This document shows positions 44,992 through 53,867 of a stretch of DNA of 64,000 bases, in pieces. This DNA comes from Syntrophorhabdaceae bacterium (GTDB lineage Bacteria > Desulfobacterota > Syntrophorhabdia > Syntrophorhabdales > Syntrophorhabdaceae): positions 25,677 through 89,676 of the forward strand of contig DATKMQ010000055.1 of the NCBI GenBank assembly GCA_035541755.1, written 5' to 3'. Below the pieces are notes generated by a model. It was not told the DNA's origin. It saw only the letters and a list, made by a program, of their open reading frames with translations, and searched no databases. Made by a program: the position numbers and the translations under genes. Numbering within the stretch: position 1 is the stretch's first letter; the number at the start of each line of letters is the position of its first letter.

Positions 44992-46935
44992 ATGCCGGAA
45001 GCGAAAGAAAAGAGTATTGATCGTGCGACACTTGAGCTTATCGACAAGGCGCAAAAGCAAGACATCGAGACGGTATTTGCCCGCGGGGATGAAATCAAGC
45101 CGTGTCCCATAGGGGTTGAAGAGAGTTGCTGCAAGGTTTGCGCAATGGGGCCGTGCAGGCTTCCCCGCTTAAGGAAGGATGAGGGAAAGAAGAGGACAGG
45201 GGTCTGCGGCGCCACCATTGAAACGATCGTGGCGAGGAATTTTGCGCGTAAGATAGCTGCAGGTGCGGCATCGCACTCGGATCATGCACGGGAAGTGGCA
45301 GAGACGTTCTTGAAGGCCGCCCGCGGTGAGGCGCAGGGTTTTTCGATCAAAGATGAAATGAAACTCCTCGAGGTTGCCCTCGATTTTGGCATTGAGATAG
45401 AGGGGAGAGAAATAAGAGACGTTGCTATCGAGGTGGGAGAAAAGGCGCTTCAAGAATTCGGTAAACAGCGTGGTGAGCTCGTTTACATCAAAAAAGCCCC
45501 GCTCAAACGCCAGGAGATCTGGAAGAGGCTCGGCGTAACGCCTCGCGGCATAGACCGTGAGGTCGTTGAAACCATGCACAGAACGCATATGGGGGTGGAT
45601 CAGGATTACAAGCATCTTTTGAGACAGGCCACCCGTACCGCCCTCGCGGACGGCTGGGGCGGTTCCATGATCTCCACAGACCTCCAAGACATCATGTTCG
45701 GCACGCCGGTGCCTGTGCTCGGAGCGATCAACCTGGGCGTTCTGAAGGAAGAAGAGATCAACGTGGTCGTCCATGGGCACGAGCCCCTCTTGCCGGAGAT
45801 GCTCGTCGTGGCAACTAAAGACCAGGAAATAAAGAAACTCGTAGAGAACTCGGGGGCCAAGGGCATCAATCTCGCCGGTATGTGCTGTTCGGCGAACGAG
45901 GTGCTCATGCGCCACGGTATTCCGGTAGCGGGCAACTTTCTCCAGCAGGAACTCGCGCTCGTTACTGGTGCCGTGGAGGTTATGACGGTCGATGTGCAGT
46001 GCGAGATGCAGGGCTTGAGAAATGTGGCGGAATGTTTTCATACCAAGCTCATCACCACGTCAGACAGGGCAATGATAGAGGGCGCCACGCATATCGAATT
46101 TCACCCGGAGACAGGTCTCGACACGGCAAAGCAAATACTCAAGATGGCTATCGAGAACTATAAGAACCGCAAGGCCGTATATATACCCGACGTGAGCCAG
46201 GATATGGTGGCAGGCTTCAGCCAGGAGACCATCGGTTATCTTCTTGGCGGACTGTTCAGGGCCAGCTACCGGCCGTTAAACGATAACATCACGAATGGAA
46301 GAATACGGGGTGTGGCCGGGGTCGTGGGCTGCAACAACGTACGGTCTGTTCACGATGAGGGTCACATTACCATGATCAAAGAGCTCATAAAGAACGACGT
46401 GCTCGTGCTGACCACAGGATGCGCGGCTATGGCCTGCGGCAAAGCAGGGCTGCTCAAGCCGGAGGCTGCCGGAGAATTTGCCGGACCCGGGCTTGCCGAG
46501 GTCTGCGAGACCGTGGGTATTCCACCGGTGCTTCACATGGGCGCGTGTGTGGACAACTCGCGGATCCTCATTGCCGCCACCGCGGTGGTCAAAGAAGGCG
46601 GCCTGGGTGATGATTTGAGCGATATTCCCGCGGCGGGAGCTGCGCCTGAGTGGATGAGTGAGAAGGCCCTCGCGATCGGCCAGTATTTCGTGGCGTCAGG
46701 GATCTTCACCGTTTTTGGAACCACCTGGCCCACAGTCGGGAGCGAAAAGGTAACCGAACATCTCTTCAAGGAACATGAGGAGATGTACAAGGGCATGTGG
46801 GCTTTTGAGCCTGACCCGGTCAAGGCGGCGCATCTTATGATAGCCCATATCGATAAGAAGAGAGATGCGCTGGGTCTTAATAAGTCACGTGAACGGGTAC
46901 TCTTTGATATGGGCATGAGGAGGGCGCTCGACTGA
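44992..46935 (+). CDS. cooS: Carbon-monoxide dehydrogenase catalytic subunit
   Basis: A 647-residue Ni-Fe CODH (AcsA/CooS) that interconverts CO2 and CO. The D- and B-cluster cysteines appear in CPIGVEESCCKVCAMGPCRL and RTGVCGATIE. C-cluster ligands appear in GMCCSANEVLMRHG (His and Cys), VVGCNNVRSVHDEGH, LTTGCAAMACGKAG and HMGACVDNSRI. AGGAGG precedes the ATG. It lies directly upstream of acetyl-CoA synthase, which fits a bifunctional CODH/ACS complex with CO tunnelled to the A-cluster. Confidence 0.96.
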   Translation: MPEAKEKSIDRATLELIDKAQKQDIETVFARGDEIKPCPIGVEESCCKVCAMGPCRLPRLRKDEGKKRTGVCGATIETIVARNFARKIAAGAASHSDHAREVAETFLKAARGEAQGFSIKDEMKLLEVALDFGIEIEGREIRDVAIEVGEKALQEFGKQRGELVYIKKAPLKRQEIWKRLGVTPRGIDREVVETMHRTHMGVDQDYKHLLRQATRTALADGWGGSMISTDLQDIMFGTPVPVLGAINLGVLKEEEINVVVHGHEPLLPEMLVVATKDQEIKKLVENSGAKGINLAGMCCSANEVLMRHGIPVAGNFLQQELALVTGAVEVMTVDVQCEMQGLRNVAECFHTKLITTSDRAMIEGATHIEFHPETGLDTAKQILKMAIENYKNRKAVYIPDVSQDMVAGFSQETIGYLLGGLFRASYRPLNDNITNGRIRGVAGVVGCNNVRSVHDEGHITMIKELIKNDVLVLTTGCAAMACGKAGLLKPEAAGEFAGPGLAEVCETVGIPPVLHMGACVDNSRILIAATAVVKEGGLGDDLSDIPAAGAAPEWMSEKALAIGQYFVASGIFTVFGTTWPTVGSEKVTEHLFKEHEEMYKGMWAFEPDPVKAAHLMIAHIDKKRDALGLNKSRERVLFDMGMRRALD

Positions 46936-47000
46936 ACTATGAAGCGTGCAGGATTTAAAGAGCAGGACTGCGGGCGCAACATGTCAAAAGGAGTCTATTA

Positions 47001-49208
47001 GTGTCCAAGATTATTGGGTCCGCTGCGATCAGAGGCGCTCACAAGATACTGAGGCTGGCGGAGGACAAGTACGAGGAGGCGCTTGAAAAATTCGGCCCCG
47101 GTCAAGAGGTCGGTTTTCCGAATACGGCCTACTATCTTCCGATTATCTACGCAATAACCGGTATCGGTGTTTCGAAGATAAACGAGATGAGGCGAGTACT
47201 CGATATCTGCAAAAGGCTCATCCCTCCGCCCGTCCGCGAGAATGTGCCTCTGCCCTATCTTGCTCCTGCCCTGGACGCCGGTATGGCCACCTTTTTTGCC
47301 GAAGAGATCATCGAGGCGATTCGCTACCTGGAGGAGCCTAACCGCTATGCCATAAACAGCGAAGACCCTACCGACAAAACCGTGTGGCTTGGCGCAGCAA
47401 ACGATGTGATCTTTAGGAAGAGAGGCGTCGAGTTTGTGGACGGAACCGCCCCGGGGTTTGCAGCCATCGTGGGCGCTGCCCCGGATTCGGCCACGGCTGC
47501 AAGAATCGCACTTGAACTGCAGGAGAAAAATCTCTACGTCTTTATGTGTGGAGAGAACGGCGGGAAACGTTTCGCCGAGCAATTGAGGGAGGCCGATATA
47601 CAGGTGGGCTGGCCCACGCGACTCGCGTCGCTCGGGCCCGATATCTATGAGGCGGTTTTTGCCATCGGGTTTGCGTGCAGGGTCGCCATGGCCTTTGGCG
47701 GAATTAAGCCGGGAGATTTTCGTAAAAACCTTATCTACAACAAAGACAGGACCTATGCCTTTGTGCTCGCGCTGGGTCACGTGACCGACGAATGGTACGC
47801 AAACGCTGCGGGGGCCATCAACTGGGGTTTTCCGACGATTGCCGATACGCCGATACCTCAGGTGTTGCCCACAGGGATCTGTACATACGAACATGTTGTG
47901 TCCAATGTGCCCCATGATCAAATCGTTGAGAAAGCCGTGGAGGTGAGAGGACTCAAGGTACAGGTCTTAAAAGTCCCTATCCCTGTTTCTTACGGACCTG
48001 CATTCGAAGGCGAGCGTGTCCGGGGAGAAGACATCTACCTTGAGATGGGTGGCGGAAAAACCACGGCCGTGGAGCTGACCACAATGAGGAGAATGGAAGA
48101 GGTGGAGGACGGGAAGATCGAGCTTACAGGCCAGGATGTGGGAGACGTTACGCCAGGCACCAGACTCCATTTTGCGCTCGTGGCGGAAGTTGCGGGGAGG
48201 ACCTTTCAAGAAGATTTCGAGCCGATTTTGGAGCGTCAGAACCATCATCTCATCAATCAGGCGCAGGGTGTTATGCATATCGGGCAGAGAGACATCGCCT
48301 GGATCAGGGTTTCCAAACAAGCAGTTGAAAAGGGGTTTACCCTCAAAGACATAGGGAAAATCATCCATGCGAAATATCATCAGGATTTCGGCGCCATCTT
48401 CGATAAAGTTCAGATTAAGATCTGTACGGAAGAAGCAAAGGTTGAAGAGATCCTCGAGCGTGCGCGCAGCGTCTATGCACAGAGGGATGCGCGCGTCGAG
48501 AACATGACGGATGAAAGCGTTGATACGTTTTACTCGTGTACCTTGTGTCAGTCCTTCGCCCCCAACCACGTCTGCATGGTGAGCCCTGAAAGGACCGGCC
48601 TGTGCGGCGCTTACAACTGGCTCGATTGCCGGGCTTCTAACGAGATAAACCCTGAGGGTCCCAATCAACCGGTGAAAAAAGGCGAATGCACGGACGAGAA
48701 ATATGGAAAGTTTCAGGGCTGTGATGAATTCGTAAAAAAGGCGTCCCGTCAGAGTGTGCAGAGCGTGAGCTTCTATAGCCTCATGGTCGATCCCATGACT
48801 ACCTGCGGGTGCTGCGAATGTCTCGCTGCCATCCTGCCCATGTGTAATGGCGTTATGACCGTCGATAGGGACTTTACCGATATGACGCCGTGCGGCATGA
48901 AGTTTACGAGCCTGGCCGGTTCCGTTGGCGGAGGAGCACAAACACCCGGCTTTCTCGGCCACAGCAAATTCAACATCACGCAGAGAAAGTTTCTTAAGGG
49001 CGATGGCGGGTTGCTTCGGCTTGTATGGATGCCGAAAAGACTCAAGGAGGAAATCTATCACCGGCTCAAGACAAGAGGAGAAGAACTCGGCTACCCCGAT
49101 CTGCCTGAGATGATCGCTGACGAATCGGTGGCCAAGACAGAGGAGGAAGTGCTCGACTATATCACAAGCAAGGGACACCCTTCACTGAACATGGAAGCGT
49201 TGATGTGA
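47001..49208 (+). CDS. acsB: Acetyl-CoA synthase (CODH/ACS alpha/CdhC-type) subunit
   Basis: A 735-residue bacterial acetyl-CoA synthase that joins CO, the methyl group and CoA. The A-cluster cubane cysteines are 513, 516, 525 and 535 (CTLCQSFAPNHVC and GLCGAY). The Cys-Gly-Cys that binds the distal nickel is 602-604 in MTTCGCCECLA. All are offset by a constant 7 from the Moorella enzyme. The full-length N-terminal CODH-docking domain is present, so this is the bacterial rather than the short archaeal form. GTG 47001 follows AAAAGGAG. Confidence 0.96.
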   Translation: MSKIIGSAAIRGAHKILRLAEDKYEEALEKFGPGQEVGFPNTAYYLPIIYAITGIGVSKINEMRRVLDICKRLIPPPVRENVPLPYLAPALDAGMATFFAEEIIEAIRYLEEPNRYAINSEDPTDKTVWLGAANDVIFRKRGVEFVDGTAPGFAAIVGAAPDSATAARIALELQEKNLYVFMCGENGGKRFAEQLREADIQVGWPTRLASLGPDIYEAVFAIGFACRVAMAFGGIKPGDFRKNLIYNKDRTYAFVLALGHVTDEWYANAAGAINWGFPTIADTPIPQVLPTGICTYEHVVSNVPHDQIVEKAVEVRGLKVQVLKVPIPVSYGPAFEGERVRGEDIYLEMGGGKTTAVELTTMRRMEEVEDGKIELTGQDVGDVTPGTRLHFALVAEVAGRTFQEDFEPILERQNHHLINQAQGVMHIGQRDIAWIRVSKQAVEKGFTLKDIGKIIHAKYHQDFGAIFDKVQIKICTEEAKVEEILERARSVYAQRDARVENMTDESVDTFYSCTLCQSFAPNHVCMVSPERTGLCGAYNWLDCRASNEINPEGPNQPVKKGECTDEKYGKFQGCDEFVKKASRQSVQSVSFYSLMVDPMTTCGCCECLAAILPMCNGVMTVDRDFTDMTPCGMKFTSLAGSVGGGAQTPGFLGHSKFNITQRKFLKGDGGLLRLVWMPKRLKEEIYHRLKTRGEELGYPDLPEMIADESVAKTEEEVLDYITSKGHPSLNMEALM

Positions 49209-49268
49209 GAAAGTTGTTCTTGTCGTACGAATGCTTTACCGGAATAGTTCAAAAATAAGGAGTGGCTG

Positions 49269-50609
49269 ATGGGACTCACGGGAATCCAAATATTCAAACT
49301 TCTCCCCAAGACGAACTGCGGGGAATGCAAATACCCGACCTGTCTTGCCTTTGCCATGGCACTTGCGGCGGGTAAGACCGAGCTTGATCTCTGCGTCCAT
49401 GTGTCGGAGGAGGCGCGACAGGAGCTTTCTGACGCAAGCGCCCCGCCAATAAGGCAGGTGGTGATAGGCGCAGGCGAATACGAGACGAGAATCGGCGGCG
49501 AGACGGTCATGTTCCGCCACGAAAAAACCTTTTTGAATAAGTGCGGTGTGGCCATTATTATAAGCGACGCCATGGATGAGACTGAGATAGAAGCGCGATT
49601 CTCAAAGCTCGCCTCCTATCAATACGAGCGGGTGGGCGTGATTATGAGACCCGAGCTTGTCGCCCTCAAATGCACGGGAAATAGCGAGAGATTTATGAGT
49701 CTCGTGAAAAAGGCTCGTGAAACACCCTACGGGCTAATCCTTCTGGCTGTGGACCCTTCCGTAATGAAGGAAGCCGCGGGGATCGTCCGAGACAGAAAAC
49801 CACTCATCTATGCCGCTACGTCCGAGAACTACGAAGCCATGGGTGGTATTGCGAAAGAGTACGGATTGCCTCTTGTAGTGAAAGGGGAGGGAATTGAGGA
49901 TGCCGCCCGGCTTGCGGAGAAACTCACAGCCACTGGTCTCAAGGACCTCGTCATAGACACCTCGACGAGAACGGTTAAAGACGCCTTTCAGGAGCAGGTC
50001 GCCATGCGGAGGGCTGCGCTCGTGAGCAAGTACAAGCCGCTCGGATTTCCGACTATCACCTTTCCCTGCGAGATGGCTCAGGACCTCATGAAAGAGACGC
50101 TCATCGCATCTGTTTTTGTGGCAAAATATGCAGGCATTCTGGTTATGAGCGATTTTCAGGGAGAGAGCCTATTCCCACTTCTCTTGCAAAGGCTCAACAT
50201 CTATACGGACCCCCAGCGACCCATGACCACCAAAGAGGGCATCTATCCCATTAACAACCCCGATGAGAATTCCCCTGTGCTTGTGACTGCCAACTTTTCA
50301 CTCACCTATTTCATAGTGAGCGGCGAGATTGAGAACTCACGCGTCCCAAGCTGGCTCTGTATCATGGATACGGAAGGGCTCTCTGTGATGACCGCATGGG
50401 CGGCAGGAAAATTTGTGGGAGACCTCGTGGGCGCCTTCATCAAGAAGTGCGGCATCATGGAAAAGGTGAGCCACAAAAAGCTCATTATCCCGGGCTACGC
50501 GGCTGCCATACTCGGCGATCTTGAAGAAGAGCTCGCCGGATGGGAGGTCCTCGTGGGCCCCCGTGAAGCTGCCCACATACCGGCATACCTCAAGATGTGG
50601 AAAGCATAG
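49269..50609 (+). CDS. acsC: Corrinoid iron-sulfur protein large subunit (CODH/ACS gamma)
   Basis: A 446-residue subunit carrying the 4Fe-4S cluster and the corrinoid. The N-terminal cluster ligands are Cys17, Cys20, Cys25 and Cys42 (NCGECKYPTCLAFAM and LDLC). A TIM barrel follows, then the C-terminal corrinoid-binding part (LIIPGYAAAILGDLEEELAG). AAGGAG lies 7 bases before the ATG. It pairs with AcsD and is reactivated by RACo, both in the same operon. Confidence 0.95.
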   Translation: MGLTGIQIFKLLPKTNCGECKYPTCLAFAMALAAGKTELDLCVHVSEEARQELSDASAPPIRQVVIGAGEYETRIGGETVMFRHEKTFLNKCGVAIIISDAMDETEIEARFSKLASYQYERVGVIMRPELVALKCTGNSERFMSLVKKARETPYGLILLAVDPSVMKEAAGIVRDRKPLIYAATSENYEAMGGIAKEYGLPLVVKGEGIEDAARLAEKLTATGLKDLVIDTSTRTVKDAFQEQVAMRRAALVSKYKPLGFPTITFPCEMAQDLMKETLIASVFVAKYAGILVMSDFQGESLFPLLLQRLNIYTDPQRPMTTKEGIYPINNPDENSPVLVTANFSLTYFIVSGEIENSRVPSWLCIMDTEGLSVMTAWAAGKFVGDLVGAFIKKCGIMEKVSHKKLIIPGYAAAILGDLEEELAGWEVLVGPREAAHIPAYLKMWKA

Positions 50610-50670
50610 GGCGGGCTCTTAAGTGTTGCGCGCGTCGCTGAAAATCGTTATATCAGAGTAGGAATGTTTT

Positions 50671-51549
50671 ATGATCCTGATCGGAGAAAATCTCAATGTC
50701 ATGTCAAGGCTCGTCGGAGAGGCTTTTAAGAAGCGCGAGCCTCAGCCTGTCAGAGCGATGGTTGAGGCGGAAGTGAGGGCGGGTGTGGACCTCATTGAAC
50801 TCAATATCGGACCTGCCCGTAAGGGCGGCCGGGAATTTATGGAGTGGCTCGTCAATCTGGTCCAGGATGTGACCGACCTGCCGCTCTCCCTTGACACGAC
50901 CAATATGGAGGCTATGGAGGCGGGTCTTGCGGTGTGCAGAAATAAGGCCCTGATCAACTCTATTTCGGCGAGGCCGGAAAGGATCACTAAGCTTATGCCG
51001 CTCGCCAAGAAATACGGCGCGTCCTTTATCGGTCTCACCCTGGGTTTAGAAGGCATCCCCAGAGACGTGAATGAACGCGGGCTCTTTGCCGCTGAGATTA
51101 TCGCTGCGGCAGCCGCCATAGGCATACCGGAGGAGAACATATGGCTCGATCCCTTGATCCTGCCGGTCAATACCCAGCAAATGCAGCTTCAGGGCTGTTT
51201 GGAATTCATCATGATGCTCAAGGATTTGTCTCCCTACTGCAAATCTACATGCGGGATCTCAAACGTATCAAACGGAGTGCCCAAGACCTTAAGGGGTATT
51301 CTAAACAGGACCTATCTTATCATGGTCAAAAGATACGGTATGTACTCCGCCATCGTCGATGCATTCGACAAGGAATTGTATGACATAGCCAAGGGGAAGA
51401 TGCCCGGGCTCGAAGCCCTTGTGCACCGGGCGATGGATGGGGAGGAGCCCGATGTTGCGGCCCTTTCGAAAGAAGAGGCTGATTACGTGAAAACCACGCG
51501 GGTGCTTCTCAACCGGACACTCTATTCCGATTCCTGGCTTGACCTGTAA
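50671..51549 (+). CDS. acsE: Methyltetrahydrofolate:corrinoid iron-sulfur protein methyltransferase
   Basis: A 292-residue pterin-binding TIM-barrel enzyme that moves the methyl group from methyltetrahydrofolate to AcsCD. The opening ILIGENLNVMSRLVGEAF, the pterin-contact blocks VDLIELNIGPARKGG and LPLSLDTTNMEAMEAGL, and KSTCGISNVSNGVPKTLRG are characteristic. It is about 30 residues longer than the Moorella enzyme, mostly at the C-terminus. It is the last gene of the operon; methylene-THF reductase and the other methyl-branch genes are not in the window. Confidence 0.93.
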   Translation: MILIGENLNVMSRLVGEAFKKREPQPVRAMVEAEVRAGVDLIELNIGPARKGGREFMEWLVNLVQDVTDLPLSLDTTNMEAMEAGLAVCRNKALINSISARPERITKLMPLAKKYGASFIGLTLGLEGIPRDVNERGLFAAEIIAAAAAIGIPEENIWLDPLILPVNTQQMQLQGCLEFIMMLKDLSPYCKSTCGISNVSNGVPKTLRGILNRTYLIMVKRYGMYSAIVDAFDKELYDIAKGKMPGLEALVHRAMDGEEPDVAALSKEEADYVKTTRVLLNRTLYSDSWLDL

Positions 51550-51675
51550 CGGCAGGTTTATGTTCTTCAATTCACCTTTTCTTGTTTTGTCTTCAGCGGA
51601 TACCGAGAGGGCGCATCTGCGCATTACCACCGTCCCCTGTTCAAATAGTAATTGAAGGGTTGCACTCGTTTCAGA

Positions 51676-52144
51676 CTATTTTTTCGGGCGTATATTCACG
51701 AGCAATACCCCCGTGAGAACAGCGCCAAGCCCCGCGAGAAACGTGGCGGTCAGTTTTTCTCCCAAAAGCGTTGCACCGAGCAGGGTTGCTGCCATAGGGT
51801 TCAGGTTTGCGTATACCGCTACCTGGGTCGGGGACAAATGCGTGAGGGCAAAGGTCCAGAGAAAATTTACCGCACCGCCAAATAGACCGAGAAGGATTAC
51901 GAGCACGATCGCCAGGGCGTGCGCGTGCGCAAGCTGTGACAGAGGATTTTCCAATGCGAAGGGAGCTGCGTGCAACGAGACAAAGGGCGATAAGCAGGAC
52001 GAGACCTCCCTGACCAAACCGCAGGATGGCAAGCGTCAAAGGTGGGATCTCCCGCACGGCAACTCTTACCGCCACAACCGATGCCCCGACCAGGACAGCC
52101 GCAACGAATGCATATATATTGGCGTTCAATTCACTTCTTGTCAC
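51676..52144 (-). pseudogene. Degraded EamA-type transporter
   Basis: Two halves of an EamA (drug/metabolite exporter) protein lie in different frames. From 52144 the first frame gives two membrane helices (YAFVAAVLVGASVVAVRVAV, TLAILRFGQGGLVLLIALCL). From about 51955 to 51676 another frame gives the last helices (IVLVILLGLFGGAVNFLWTF, TQVAVYANLNPMAATLLGAT). A normal member has about 290 residues, so roughly half is missing in the middle besides the frameshift. It is not functional as it stands. Confidence 0.82.
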
Positions 52145-52154
52145 CGCTATCGCC

Positions 52155-53096
52155 TCACCGCGGGAACTCGATTACGCCCCGGGCTTTCAGCTCGAGCGGC
52201 AAAAGAGTGTGATAGATGAACTGATGAAGGGGGGTCAACTGACCCGCATCCCGGCCGAGCCGCACCACGGCCCCATTCCACGCCTCGAGTTCGGACGGTT
52301 TACCTTCCGCGATATCCCTCTGGAGCGAGGTTGTTCCGCTTGGTGCCAAAGAGCTGAGAAATGCCATCGCTTTTTCCATACTGTCATCCGGAAGTCCTAC
52401 GTGACGGGCTTTGGCCACCAGAATGACTTCGGTCAATGCCTGTGTTAAGAGTTGCCTCGTTTCTGGGATGGTCCGTATCACCCCGATGGGTGCCCTTGAC
52501 ACTGCCCCGATCCCTCCGAACGAAACCACCACCAGGAATTTTTCCCAGAGCGATACCTGGATATCCGAAGGAACTTCGACTTTCACTCCGGCACGTTGGA
52601 AAGCAACTCTGAGCTTTTCAGTCCGTCCGCTCGGCCCTCCGGTGAGCTCCCCAAATTTGATAAAATGCGATTCGCCGATGCTGCGAATTCGTCCGGGACC
52701 GACGATCCAGCTTAAGGTCCCGCACAGGCCTCCAACGACGCGCTTAGGCCCGAGAACCTCCGCCAGTTGTGAAGATGCCTCCACGCCATTCTCAAGCGGC
52801 ACAACGAAGGTATCCGACCCCATCATGGGCTTTATTGCCCGCGCGGCCTCAGTTACCTGCCACGTCTTAACACCGAGGAGGACGACATCAACAGGTCCCG
52901 CCCGGTGAGGGTCGTCGGTCACCTGCGCAGGCTGAATGAGAACCTCGCCTGCAGTGGTTTCGAGGCAAAGCCCGTGTTGCCGAATTGCTTCTAAATGCTT
53001 GCCCCGGGCTATAAAGACAACATCTTCACCGGCGCGGGCCAGCTGGGCGCCAAAGTAGCCGCCGGCACCGCCTGTGCCGAAGACCGCAATTCTCAT
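52155..53096 (-). CDS. panE: 2-dehydropantoate 2-reductase (ketopantoate reductase)
   Basis: A 313-residue NADPH-dependent reductase of the ApbA/PanE family, acting in pantothenate synthesis. The N-terminal Rossmann motif is MRIAVFGTGGAGGYFGAQLA. The catalytic Lys is in SLWEKFLVVVSFGGIGAVSR and the distal block TTSLQRDIAEGKPSELEAWN is typical. The family includes enzymes for other 2-oxo acids, so ketopantoate is likely but not proven. The EamA remnant follows on the same strand 10 bases later. Confidence 0.87.
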   Translation of the reverse strand: MRIAVFGTGGAGGYFGAQLARAGEDVVFIARGKHLEAIRQHGLCLETTAGEVLIQPAQVTDDPHRAGPVDVVLLGVKTWQVTEAARAIKPMMGSDTFVVPLENGVEASSQLAEVLGPKRVVGGLCGTLSWIVGPGRIRSIGESHFIKFGELTGGPSGRTEKLRVAFQRAGVKVEVPSDIQVSLWEKFLVVVSFGGIGAVSRAPIGVIRTIPETRQLLTQALTEVILVAKARHVGLPDDSMEKAMAFLSSLAPSGTTSLQRDIAEGKPSELEAWNGAVVRLGRDAGQLTPLHQFIYHTLLPLELKARGVIEFPR

Positions 53097-53181
53097 GATA
53101 GCCTCCTCATCGCTTCACTGATGTCGATTGTCGCAGCACGTAATCGACCCAAAGCACTGTAGCCTCGAGTAACATCCCTCC

Positions 53182-53601
53182 TCACGGCTTGTTTTTCTTA
53201 TGCCTTTTTAAACGTATCTGATCCAGGTTCTGCTCTTTGGAAAAGTAAGCCCTATTCAGGAGCTCCATCTCCTCCGATGTAGAAACCGAGCACGCACGAG
53301 AACGAAGTGTATCTGATTTTGCAAGCGCGGCCTTTACGAGTTCACAGGCATAGGCATCACACAACCCGCAGTTATCGATGCCTCGCTCGTACGCGCAGGT
53401 CCTTATCTCGTTATAGGCGCATTTGTTTTGAGGGGTGCACCCATAACAGGCGAGGTCCGTGGCCGGTATAGATGGTTCTCTGAGACCAAGCCGCACCCAT
53501 AGCCCTTTGACCTTTTCCAGATCTTCGGCCTTGCCTCCCCTCGTAGCGATATACCTGGGGCAGTAAAGACAATTGTCACCGCAAACACCCATCGTTGCCA
53601 T
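53182..53601 (-). CDS. DUF3795 cysteine-rich protein
   Basis: About 139 residues from ATG 53601, six bases after AAGGAGG; a preceding in-frame ATG abuts the binding site and is less likely. The DUF3795 pattern of cysteines is clear: GVCGDNCLYCPRY, ACYGCTPQNKC, RTCAYERGIDNCGLC and DAYACELV. Such proteins are common in anaerobes and probably bind zinc or an iron-sulfur cluster. The function is unknown. Confidence 0.83.
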   Translation of the reverse strand: MATMGVCGDNCLYCPRYIATRGGKAEDLEKVKGLWVRLGLREPSIPATDLACYGCTPQNKCAYNEIRTCAYERGIDNCGLCDAYACELVKAALAKSDTLRSRACSVSTSEEMELLNRAYFSKEQNLDQIRLKRHKKNKP

Positions 53602-53867
53602 GATCATCCTCCTTAATCATCGGCCCATGCGTCCTACGCGCGGGCGCCATGGGCTCGACCCGTGAACACTCATGGATCTGCCGCGTGTAGTTACTTAAGC
53701 CCCCGATGACGACAAAGTTAAGAGAGGTTGCAATTGGTAAATGTTAGTATGCGTCTTGTGGGTTGTCAATCATAATATCAGTCTTACATCCGGTCTTTCT
53801 CGTAAACTTTGCGTATCTCTCACAGGTACGAGCGCGTCCGGGGCCGCCCCCCTTTTTTCATTATCGT

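Noticed and set aside
47967..49178. 403-codon frame opposite acsB
   Set aside because: Long only because of codon bias on the coding strand; acsB is certain here.
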